A DNA stretch of 10,298 nucleotides from an uncultured Pseudomonadota bacterium (lineage in GTDB: Bacteria > Pseudomonadota > Gammaproteobacteria > Methylococcales > Methylomonadaceae). Shown piece after piece: positions 1 to 5,175 of the stretch. Below the pieces are notes generated by a model. The model saw only the letters and a list, made by a program, of their open reading frames with translations. It searched no databases and had not been told where the DNA came from. The stretch covers positions 1 to 10,298 of the forward strand of contig CAIVBX010000078.1 in assembly GCA_903904275.1 (NCBI GenBank). The letters run 5' to 3'. A program made the translations under genes and the position numbers. How positions within the stretch are numbered: the first letter of the stretch is position 1; each line of letters begins with the position of its first letter.

Positions 1-145
1 CCCTTTTATTGTTGGGCAGGCATTTTTTTAATAAATCTAAATTACCTAATGCCGACCAACCTTGGGCAACAATTTTTCTATGTTTCAATTCCAAATATGA
101 AGAATGTTTGCCATTTATATCGATTGCTAACCACCAAGTTTTCAT
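1..145 (-). CDS. N-terminal part of an unrecognised protein downstream of hisH (runs off the window)
   Basis: The minus strand has an ATG at 145-143 immediately after the hisH stop codon (TAAATG). A GGAG-type ribosome-binding site lies inside the end of hisH, and 48 codons stay open to the window edge. The protein starts MKTWWLAIDINGKHSSYLEL and continues with a segment reading KIVAQGWSALGNL. It is not HisA, whose N-terminus has the form 'ΦIPAIDLxxGxxVRL' and which normally follows hisH. I do not recognise the family. The tight junction implies co-transcription and translational coupling with hisH. The reading frame is certain to be open and well started, but the function is unknown and most of the gene lies outside the window. 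Confidence 0.72.
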   Translation of the reverse strand, partial: MKTWWLAIDINGKHSSYLELKHRKIVAQGWSALGNLDLLKKCLPNNKR

Positions 146-787
146 TTACTTATCTCCATCCCAATTTAAAAAATTCGCCAACAATTGCAGACCCACCGTT
201 TGACTTTTTTCAGGGTGAAATTGCACCGCGAAAACATTTTTTTGCATCAATGCACAAGCAAACGAATTGGGATAATCACTTGTTCCCGCGATAATGTCTG
301 AACTTTGCGGCGTAGCGTAATAACTATGCACAAAATAAAAGCGGCTTTCGTCTGGAATGTTTTGCCACAACGGATGTGGATTTTGTTTTACTTGATTCCA
401 ACCCATGTGTGGAACTTTCAAAATCTCGCCATTTGCATCGTTTAATGGTTCAGCGAATTTCAAAACGTGACCGTCTAAAATTCCTAAACAATCGGTATGT
501 CCATTTTCTTGACTATCGTTTAACAACGCCTGCATTCCTAAACAAATCCCTAAAAATGGTTTTGTTTGCGCGGCTTGTTTGATGACAGAAATTAAATTCA
601 ACTCGTTTAAGGCTTTCATGCAATCACGCATTGCGCCCACACCAGGGAAAACCACGCGGTCGGCATTCAGAATCGTTTCAGCATCTGAAGTCACAATCAC
701 ATTTGTTTCAGGTGACGCATATTGCAAGGCTTTTGAAATTGAATGCAAATTGCCCATGCCATAATCAATTACTGCAACCGTAGACAT
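146..787 (-). CDS. hisH: Imidazole glycerol phosphate synthase, glutaminase subunit HisH
   Basis: This is the cytoplasmic glutamine amidotransferase subunit of IGP synthase. It hydrolyses glutamine and channels ammonia to HisF, which makes imidazole glycerol phosphate and AICAR in histidine biosynthesis. The 213-aa length is normal for the family. Visible class I amidotransferase features are the N-terminal VIDYGMGNL, the oxyanion-strand segment VVFPGVGAM (about 45-53), the nucleophile Cys82 in GICLGMQ, and the catalytic His191 and Glu193 in FHPEKS near the C-terminus. The start codon overlaps the hisB stop by one base (TAATG), so the two are translationally coupled. No hisA or hisF follows inside the window; a different gene starts directly after the stop codon. 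Confidence 0.97.
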   Translation of the reverse strand: MSTVAVIDYGMGNLHSISKALQYASPETNVIVTSDAETILNADRVVFPGVGAMRDCMKALNELNLISVIKQAAQTKPFLGICLGMQALLNDSQENGHTDCLGILDGHVLKFAEPLNDANGEILKVPHMGWNQVKQNPHPLWQNIPDESRFYFVHSYYATPQSSDIIAGTSDYPNSFACALMQKNVFAVQFHPEKSQTVGLQLLANFLNWDGDK

Positions 788-1383
788 TACAAAACTCCTT
801 TTGTTGACGGCATAATGCCGCTCATTCTTTCATCAAGCGTGATTGCATTTCGCACCGCACGACCAAAGGCTTTAAAGACCGTTTCAGCAATATGATGAGC
901 ATTACCGCCTTTGATGTTATCGATATGCAAGGTCACGCCTGCATGATTGACGAAACCTTGGAAAAATTCGCGCAACAAATCGACATCAAATTCGCCAATA
1001 AACGCGCGATTAAACGTCACGTCATAATACAAACTCGGACGACCTGAAAAATCAATCACCACGCGCGAGAGCGATTCATCAAGCGGAACGTAAGCGTGAC
1101 CATAACGCGAAATCCCTTTTTTATCGCCTAATGCTTTCGCGAACGCTTGACCAATAGAAATGCCAATATCTTCAACCGTGTGATGCGCGTCAATATCCAA
1201 ATCGCCTTTTGCTTGAATCGTCATATCAACCATGCCATGTCGCGCAATTTGGTCTAGCATGTGATTCAAAAATGGCACGCCTGTTTGAAAATCGGTTTTA
1301 CCTGTGCCGTCTAAATTAACGGTAATCATAATTTGAGTTTCGAGCGTGTTGCGCTCAATAGTTGCGATGCGTGAAGTCATCAT
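787..1383 (-). CDS. hisB: Imidazoleglycerol-phosphate dehydratase HisB (monofunctional)
   Basis: HisB dehydrates imidazole glycerol phosphate to imidazole acetol phosphate, the step after the HisH/HisF product, in the cytoplasm. The manganese-binding repeats of the family are present: HHTVE at residues 67-71 and HHIAE at 163-167, with the usual GVPFLNHMLDQ segment near 35-45. At 198 aa it is the short monofunctional form without the N-terminal histidinol-phosphatase domain of enterobacterial HisB. The frame is open up to 1431, but that extension would be encoded by a terminator hairpin. An AAGAAGG ribosome-binding site lies 6 nt before the ATG at 1383 and 9 nt before a second ATG at 1380, so the start is one of these two. 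It overlaps hisH by one base. Confidence 0.95.
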   Translation of the reverse strand: MMTSRIATIERNTLETQIMITVNLDGTGKTDFQTGVPFLNHMLDQIARHGMVDMTIQAKGDLDIDAHHTVEDIGISIGQAFAKALGDKKGISRYGHAYVPLDESLSRVVIDFSGRPSLYYDVTFNRAFIGEFDVDLLREFFQGFVNHAGVTLHIDNIKGGNAHHIAETVFKAFGRAVRNAITLDERMSGIMPSTKGVL

Positions 1384-1402
1384 TTTTTGCCTTCTTAAAA
1401 CG

Positions 1403-1440
1403 AAAAACGCGATAACACCGTTTTGAAACAATGTTACCGC
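1403..1440 (-). terminator. Intrinsic terminator between the merR-like gene and hisB
   Basis: Read on the minus strand, bases 1440-1427 and 1422-1409 form a 14-bp stem around a UCAA loop. Three of the pairs are G-U wobbles that exist only in the minus-strand RNA; on the plus strand they would be A·C mismatches. The stem is followed by GTTTTTCGTTTT, so polarity is clearly minus. It lies 24 nt past the merR-like stop codon, and its T-tract ends only a few bases before the hisB ribosome-binding site. Confidence 0.85.
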
Positions 1441-1464
1441 TGTATTTTTTGAGTGAATAATAAT

Positions 1465-1818
1465 TTAACGCAGTAATTCCAACACTTCTTCTAATTCACC
1501 AATCATTTGATGAATCAATTGTTTTGTGATGGTTGAATCATTTTTAGCACTTGAACTGACTAAATGTGCTTTTGCTCCACCAATCGTATAACCTTGTTCA
1601 TAAAGAAGTGAACGAATTTGGCGAATAATTAGCACGTCGTGACGTTGATAATAACGGCGATTTCCACGGCGTTTCACGGGCTTAATTTCAGAAAATTCTT
1701 GTTCCCAATAACGTAAAACGTGTGGTTTTACACCACATAATTCGCTGACTTCGCCAATGCTGAAATAGCATTTGGTTGGAATTGCAGGCAATTCGTTGTT
1801 GTTACTCGGTTCCAGCAT
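1465..1818 (-). CDS. MerR-family transcriptional regulator (pheST-ihfA-linked type)
   Basis: This is a 117-aa DNA-binding protein of the MerR superfamily, the type usually found directly after ihfA in gammaproteobacteria. The N-terminal winged helix-turn-helix starts near residue 18 with FSIGEVSELCGVKPHVLRYW, followed by the wing motif VKRRGNRRYYQRHDV. The C-terminal part (about 85-117) is a helical, leucine-rich dimerisation segment (QLIHQMIGELEEVLELLR). There is no metal-binding cysteine cluster or effector domain, so the ligand is unknown. The ATG lies inside the 3' end of ihfA (17-nt overlap), which indicates a shared transcript and translational coupling. A strong intrinsic terminator follows the stop codon. 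The regulatory target is not evident. Confidence 0.93.
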   Translation of the reverse strand: MLEPSNNNELPAIPTKCYFSIGEVSELCGVKPHVLRYWEQEFSEIKPVKRRGNRRYYQRHDVLIIRQIRSLLYEQGYTIGGAKAHLVSSSAKNDSTITKQLIHQMIGELEEVLELLR

Positions 1819-2098
1819 ACGCTTCTACTCGTGCTTTAAGTTTTTGACCCGATCTAAATGTCACCACGCGGCGGGCAGTAATCGGAATTTCTTTACCTGT
1901 TTTTGGATTTCGACCTGGACGACTGGTTTTATCGCGTAATTCAAATTTACCAAATCCTGATAATTTGACCATTTCACCGTGATCTAATGAGGTTTTAATT
2001 TCTTCAAAAAACATATCGACAAGGTCTTTTGCTTCGCGTTTGTTTAAACCTAATTCGTTAAATAAATGTTCAGCGAAATCTGCTTTTGTTAATGCCAT
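1802..2098 (-). CDS. ihfA: Integration host factor subunit alpha
   Basis: IHF-alpha pairs with IHF-beta to form the sequence-specific DNA-bending protein used in nucleoid organisation, transcription control, replication initiation and site-specific recombination. The 98-aa length is typical. The protein starts MALTKADFAEHLF, has the HU/IHF core segment KLSGFGKFELR (45-55), and carries the beta-arm motif RPGRNPKTGKEIPI starting at residue 60. Pro65 is the residue that intercalates into DNA. In most gammaproteobacteria this gene follows pheT directly. Here about 5.6 kb separates it from the intact pheT, and a decayed pheT 3' end lies immediately upstream. It overlaps the merR-like gene by 17 nt. 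Confidence 0.97.
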   Translation of the reverse strand: MALTKADFAEHLFNELGLNKREAKDLVDMFFEEIKTSLDHGEMVKLSGFGKFELRDKTSRPGRNPKTGKEIPITARRVVTFRSGQKLKARVEAYAGTE

Positions 2099-2154
2099 AA
2101 TTTAATCTCTGTGTTGTGCCTGTTTTCACGGCTAAAGTCTGTAGGAACCCGCTA

Positions 2155-2183
2155 ACTATAGCATCAATTTTCGTATCAGTCAG
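2155..2183 (-). promoter_or_regulatory. Candidate sigma-70 promoter for ihfA-merR inside the pheT remnant
   Basis: On the minus strand a CTGACT -35-like hexamer (2183-2178) is followed by a 17-nt spacer and a TATAGT -10 (2160-2155). The -10 is preceded by TGC, giving an extended -10 of the form TGnTATAGT. It lies about 57 nt upstream of the ihfA start codon. This would supply ihfA and the merR-like gene with transcription now that pheT is far away. It rests on sequence match only. Confidence 0.5.
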
Positions 2184-2191
2184 CGTTTGTA

Positions 2192-2211
2192 CTTGATTTT
2201 GCAACACTAAA
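2192..2211 (-). repeat. 20-bp identical direct repeat, left copy (pheT remnant side)
   Basis: Bases 2192-2211 are identical to 7789-7808 in the 3' part of intact pheT and in the same orientation. They lie within the longer, diverged 114-base match (2103-2216 against 7700-7813, constant offset 5597). Because the core lies near the upstream edge of the homology, it is the best candidate for a crossover or attachment-like core. Confidence 0.8.
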
Positions 2212-2300
2212 ATCAAACAAATCACATTTAAAATTTTTGTTATAACATGATACGTTGGCTTTATTTCAGCAAGTCTTGCGCCAATTTAAATTTTTTAAAA

Positions 2301-3293
2301 TTATTGATACATTTCGTTCAATGCTTTCGCTTCAAACGCAAAAAACTCGCGCAATTCCAACGGTTCAAGCACTTCGATTCCTGTTCCGAAACTCCGAATC
2401 CACCAATGCAATTGTTCCGTGTTAATCACACACGCTTTCAATAAATAATGTTCATCGTCAATTTGGCTAATGCGTTGATTTGTACAAAGTGGCGTTTCTA
2501 ACAAAATTTGCTTCAAAAAATCAGCTACTTTTAATTTGAGTGTTATTTCTTGCAAGTGGTTGTCAACAGGATAATCAAAATTGCCTTGTGCAATGTAATC
2601 GTTCAACACAAAATTTTTTGGCACAGACACAATTCGGTCGCTTAATTCAGCATCTTTAAATCGGTGCAATGCTAACTGTTTAACATCGGTGTAATCAAAA
2701 ATCGTGGCAACTAAATAAATGCTGTTGTGACGAAAAACCAAACCTAATGGATTGATTTCATACGTTTTTGGCTGTTTATAAATTGCTTGGTAAGTCGCTT
2801 TGAAACGCCGATTTTTAAGTAACGCCTCATAAACCACCGCTAAAACTGAAGGCTCAATTTCAGCAGGCAACAACGGTAAATTCTTTGGCACAACACCGAC
2901 TTTTTCCACCCAATGTTCAAATTTTGATTCTTTCAAACGCTTGTCCGCAAGGTCAAAATAACCCGCTAAACGCGAACGAACCGAAGGCGGCAATAACGGT
3001 TCAAGAAACATTTCAGCTAATTTAAACGTCAACGCTTCATCCGTTGACATCATCGGCAATTGCATCGGGCTTGAATTATCAATCCAAAACCAACGCAACG
3101 GTTTGGTATTTTCAGTATTGGCAATTGGGAATAATGGCGATGCAGACAATTTCACCAAATCACGTTGCACCGTTCGTAAATCAACGGCGTAACACATGTT
3201 TTGCAATTTTTTTAAGATTTCAGGTGTTGAAATTGAATTCGGGGCTTTTGGAATTAAGCACAACATATCGAAATAACGCAACAAGCTATCCAT
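2301..3293 (-). CDS. WYL-domain transcriptional regulator with N-terminal helix-turn-helix
   Basis: This is a 330-aa predicted cytoplasmic ligand-responsive DNA-binding regulator. The N-terminal part (about 1-60) is a winged HTH with the typical LRTVQRDLVKLS recognition segment. The middle, roughly residues 170-215, carries the WYL-type core: YEINPLGLVFRHNSIYLVA, then LALHRFKDAEL. The C-terminal part, including HWWIRSFGTGIEVLEP, matches the WCX-type extension of this family. WYL proteins sense nucleotides or nucleic acids in several studied cases; the ligand here is unknown. It is divergent from the 143-aa gene across about 140 bp. There is no good Shine-Dalgarno before the ATG at 3293. It reads toward the pheT remnant and ihfA, and I see no convincing terminator in 2217-2300, so its transcript could run into ihfA. 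The BrxR/CapW defence regulators share this architecture, but no such defence genes are adjacent. Confidence 0.88.
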   Translation of the reverse strand: MDSLLRYFDMLCLIPKAPNSISTPEILKKLQNMCYAVDLRTVQRDLVKLSASPLFPIANTENTKPLRWFWIDNSSPMQLPMMSTDEALTFKLAEMFLEPLLPPSVRSRLAGYFDLADKRLKESKFEHWVEKVGVVPKNLPLLPAEIEPSVLAVVYEALLKNRRFKATYQAIYKQPKTYEINPLGLVFRHNSIYLVATIFDYTDVKQLALHRFKDAELSDRIVSVPKNFVLNDYIAQGNFDYPVDNHLQEITLKLKVADFLKQILLETPLCTNQRISQIDDEHYLLKACVINTEQLHWWIRSFGTGIEVLEPLELREFFAFEAKALNEMYQ

Positions 3294-3330
3294 AATTTTC
3301 TTTTGAAAATCAGTTAATTGAGATTTTTAA

Positions 3331-3339
3331 ACTATAACA
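3331..3339 (-). promoter_or_regulatory. Extended -10 promoter candidate for the WYL regulator
   Basis: The minus strand reads TGTTATAGT here, an extended -10 (TGnTATAAT with one change), about 38 nt upstream of the start codon. No -35 of quality lies 16-18 nt further up; that stretch is A/T only. The surrounding 20 bases (3330-3349) match those at 2154-2173 in the ihfA promoter candidate with two differences. Confidence 0.45.
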
Positions 3340-3361
3340 TCAATTTTTGAAATTTTTTATG

Positions 3362-3433
3362 AAAACGTCCAAGTTTGTCGCTTTGGTGTTTTATCCTGTT
3401 CTTGTCCTTACAAAATCACAGGAGATTATTACC
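3362..3433 (+). promoter_or_regulatory. Leader of the 143-aa gene, similar to the sirtuin-gene leader
   Basis: The 72 nt before the start codon begin AAAACGTCC and include GTCGC at 3377-3381 and a possible -10, TATCCT, at 3392-3397. They align without gaps over the first 43 bases (about 30 identical) to 5106-5148, which sits 70 nt before the sirtuin start. A CAGGAG ribosome-binding site lies 9 nt before the ATG. No convincing -35 is visible. Because the two leaders sit in different frames relative to their genes, the similarity is not peptide-coding. Confidence 0.45.
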
Positions 3434-3865
3434 ATGCCACAAATTATCGAACACATTGACGCTATTGCGCGTAAAAAACAACGTGACGTGCTTTATTTAG
3501 AATTCAGTCCTGAACCTAATGAAGATGATATGTGGGGCGATGACAACGGGTGTTATTCTTTTAAAGATGACACAATACGCCAAAAAATTCTTGAAGATTT
3601 AACCAAAATGGGCGTGAGTTGGTCGAGCTGTGGCGAATTTGCCGATGAAAATTACATGGCAGGTTATTGTGGGCAAATTTATCTTGATGTACCTTTTGAT
3701 AAAGAACTGCCACTTTATCAAAAGTTAGAACAATACCTTGAACATCCTGACGGCACGATGCGTTTTGACAATGTAAGGTTTTATGTTTTGCCGCTTGAAA
3801 TGGCAATGAAAAACGCGCATCACGATGAACCTGATTTTTGGGAAAAATGGGCTGAAGATTTTTAA
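3434..3865 (+). CDS. Conserved-looking hypothetical protein, 143 aa
   Basis: This is an acidic soluble protein beginning MPQIIEHIDAIARKKQRDVL and ending in DEPDFWEKWAEDF. It has no signal peptide from this start, no membrane segment and no catalytic motif I can name. Noticeable segments are VLYLEFSP, several aromatic/acidic patches (DDMWGDDNGCYSF) and three scattered cysteines without a metal-site pattern. The start is set by an AGGAG ribosome-binding site 9 nt upstream of ATG 3434. The frame is open 29 codons further up to 3347 and would add a hydrophobic N-terminus, but no ribosome-binding site supports that and the stretch matches a non-coding leader elsewhere in the window. It is divergent from the WYL regulator, which may control it. 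Function unknown. Confidence 0.8.
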   Translation: MPQIIEHIDAIARKKQRDVLYLEFSPEPNEDDMWGDDNGCYSFKDDTIRQKILEDLTKMGVSWSSCGEFADENYMAGYCGQIYLDVPFDKELPLYQKLEQYLEHPDGTMRFDNVRFYVLPLEMAMKNAHHDEPDFWEKWAEDF

Positions 3866-3987
3866 GGCAAACATAAGGGATGTGAATTACAAATACGATT
3901 TATTATGCCTAGATTTTGCGTGTTAATGGTTAAAATGTGTTGCTGTAAAAAATGTGAAATTTCTAATAAAACTTACGGGGAAAAATT

Positions 3988-4029
3988 ATGCCTATTTCAA
4001 CTAGAGAAATTGTAGATGTTCAATTTTAA
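3988..4029 (+). other. Well-started mini-ORF, probable broken 5' end of the 247-aa gene
   Basis: An ATG at 3988 has a GGGG(A) Shine-Dalgarno 7 nt upstream and encodes MPISTREIVDVQF before a TAA at 4027-4029. Adding one T to the T4 run at 4024-4027 would join it in frame to the next gene through the residues LRKIAEYPLPTM. That would make one protein of about 270 aa with a proper ribosome-binding site. The alternative is a leader peptide that couples translation to ATG 4059. Confidence 0.55.
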
Positions 4030-4058
4030 GAAAAATTGCTGAATATCCTTTGCCAACA

Positions 4059-4799
4059 ATGATAAATAAAGTCACACAAAATGTTTATCAAATTAACGAT
4101 AAATTGCTGGTGATAAAAGAATTACAGAATGAGATTGAATCAGATGAATGGATTGGAGAATTTGAAGTTGAATTTAATTCTGATGACTTCAAACCTTTTT
4201 ATTCAAGCCATGATTTTTATATTGCTCTCGCATACAAAAGCTGGGGAAATGGAGCTTGTTTATTAACACCCAAAGATGTTAAACGCCTTTTAAATTTGGA
4301 TGAAGAAGACGATGAAACTCAAACATTAACTATAAAATCTGTGGATTCAGGAGGATTTGAGGTTTCAAATGTAACAACCCGAAAAAAATTGAGCCGCAGA
4401 ATTAAAAATAGTGATTTTCCTAGAAATTTTCTTGGAAATGTTCCATTTGAAGATGAATTTGATTGGCTTGATGATGACGAAGATGAATTAGAGTTACAAC
4501 ATGATAATCATCAATTTGACTTAAATGAAGCTATTGAAAACATTAAGAATTGTGCTATTGAGGAAAATTATGAAGTTACTGACGGACATCAGAATTTTGA
4601 AATTTATACAAATGCTGTACATGGCATGGCTTTTCACATTAAAGTTTCAAGAGTTGGATATATTCAGGTTCATCTATATGAAAAAACCTCAGAACAATAT
4701 GGTAAATGCACATATTCACTAAGAGATAATGACAGTGTTGCTCGTTTTTGTGATATTTTGAGAATCAGCAAACGTATTCAGGCTAGAACTAGAAATTGA
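4059..4799 (+). CDS. Acidic hypothetical protein, about 247 aa, with probable 5' frameshift
   Basis: The family is not recognised. From ATG 4059 the protein begins MINKVTQNVYQINDKLLVIK. The body is rich in Asp and Glu, with a very acidic stretch around residues 130-145 (FDWLDDDEDELELQHD). The C-terminal part ends in a basic segment (RISKRIQARTRN). There are no membrane segments, signal peptide or known catalytic motif. Neither ATG 4059 nor the upstream in-frame TTG at 4050 has a ribosome-binding site, while a strong one precedes the mini-ORF at 3988 in another frame; this suggests the native start is lost by a one-base deletion. A strong intrinsic terminator follows the stop by 7 nt. It looks more A/T-rich than its neighbours by eye, which may indicate separate acquisition. 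Confidence 0.7.
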   Translation: MINKVTQNVYQINDKLLVIKELQNEIESDEWIGEFEVEFNSDDFKPFYSSHDFYIALAYKSWGNGACLLTPKDVKRLLNLDEEDDETQTLTIKSVDSGGFEVSNVTTRKKLSRRIKNSDFPRNFLGNVPFEDEFDWLDDDEDELELQHDNHQFDLNEAIENIKNCAIEENYEVTDGHQNFEIYTNAVHGMAFHIKVSRVGYIQVHLYEKTSEQYGKCTYSLRDNDSVARFCDILRISKRIQARTRN

Positions 4800-4806
4800 T
4801 TTTTAC

Positions 4807-4848
4807 ATGAGAATTGAGAACAACGTTTCTCAATTCTCGTATTTTTTT
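4807..4848 (+). terminator. Intrinsic terminator after the 247-aa gene
   Basis: Bases 4809-4820 and 4827-4838 form a perfect 12-bp stem (GAGAATTGAGAA with its complement) around a 6-nt loop, followed by a run of seven T at 4842-4848. It lies just past the stop codon at 4799. The AAGGAG ribosome-binding site of the next gene starts within a few bases of the T-run. Confidence 0.9.
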
Positions 4849-4860
4849 AAAGGAGTTTTT

Positions 4861-5100
4861 ATGACCAAGAAAAAACCAAAAAATGCACTCAAACTAGAGC
4901 TGCAAAAATTAAAAGAATGTGTGCCACAAAATCCTGTGGCGAAATTTGCCCATCACGTTAATAAAGCAGGATTTTTCAGCGACCGCACGGTTTATTCACG
5001 CAAAGGCAAACACAAAGACCGCGAGTCTTTTCTTATTCGTTATTTAGCGATAATGAATACGAAAGGATTTGTTTTTTCTGAAAAATTCTTTTCATTTTAA
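4861..5100 (+). CDS. Small basic hypothetical protein, 79 aa
   Basis: The product begins MTKKKPKNALKLELQKLKEC and is strongly basic, with the central segment NPVAKFAHHVNKAGFFSDRT followed by RKGKHKDRES. This lysine/arginine-rich pattern resembles small conserved proteins of unknown function in gammaproteobacteria that read 'NPVAKxxxxxNK...RKxKHK'; I cannot confirm membership. The C-terminal tail (about 60-79) is hydrophobic/aromatic and may be an extension. ATG 4861 has an AAGGAG ribosome-binding site about 7 nt upstream. An in-frame ATG at 4807 lies inside the terminator hairpin and is rejected. Nucleic-acid binding is possible from charge alone. There is no room for a promoter after the terminator, so expression may need read-through. 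Confidence 0.65.
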   Translation: MTKKKPKNALKLELQKLKECVPQNPVAKFAHHVNKAGFFSDRTVYSRKGKHKDRESFLIRYLAIMNTKGFVFSEKFFSF

Positions 5101-5105
5101 TTTCT

Positions 5106-5175
5106 AAAACGTCCCGTTATGTCGCATTGATACATTATGATTTTCTCGCATTCAACATTGACGAGGAAATTCAAC
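5106..5175 (+). promoter_or_regulatory. Leader of the sirtuin gene, similar to the 143-aa-gene leader
   Basis: This leader starts AAAACGTCC, has GTCGC at 5121-5125 and a good -10-like TATGAT at 5136-5141. These elements occur at the same relative positions as in 3362-3404. A GAGGAAA ribosome-binding site precedes ATG 5176. It probably holds the promoter of the sirtuin gene. The -35 region (around 5113-5118) does not match the sigma-70 consensus. Confidence 0.45.

Larger units (their letters stand above)
2103..2216 (-). pseudogene. Remnant of the 3' end of pheT (last 38 codons)
   Basis: The minus-strand translation from 2216 down to 2103 aligns without gaps to the last 38 residues of the intact PheT encoded at 7813-7700. 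By my count 22 of 38 residues are identical. The remnant reads LILVLQNQVQTLTD where the intact gene reads LSLVLQNQAQTLTD, and later blocks ID, FL, TL, KTG and R match in register. No stop codon or indel interrupts it. The position of the PheT stop is occupied by AAT, so the frame now runs out-of-frame into ihfA. Nucleotide identity over 2161-2216 is about 46 of 56. Upstream of about 2216 similarity fades, with at best a weak, one-codon-shifted continuation to about 2233. No start signal is seen, so it should not be translated. Confidence 0.88.

Noticed and set aside
1384..1431. Longer hisB start at 1431
   Set aside because: The added residues are encoded by the terminator stem and T-tract, and HisB homologues start near the ATGs at 1383/1380, which have an AAGAAGG site.
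2217..2300. Terminator after the WYL gene
   Set aside because: Only short AT-rich palindromes and a GCAAGACTTGC inverted repeat are present, with no T-tract on the minus strand.
3347..3433. N-terminal signal-peptide-like extension of the 143-aa protein (hydrophobic FVALVFYPVLVL)
   Set aside because: There is no ribosome-binding site for ATG 3347 or 3359, an AGGAG site points to ATG 3434, and the DNA matches the sirtuin leader in a different frame, so it looks non-coding.
4021..4035. Programmed -1 frameshifting joining the mini-ORF to the 247-aa frame
   Set aside because: The local sequence CAATTTTAAG is not a proper X XXY YYZ slippery heptamer in the required frame, so a base deletion is simpler.
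4807..4860. Longer start of the 79-aa gene at 4807
   Set aside because: It would be encoded by the terminator hairpin; ATG 4861 has a good ribosome-binding site.
5137..5175. Sirtuin start at ATG 5137
   Set aside because: That ATG overlaps a -10-like TATGAT and has no ribosome-binding site; ATG 5176 has GAGGAAA in front.
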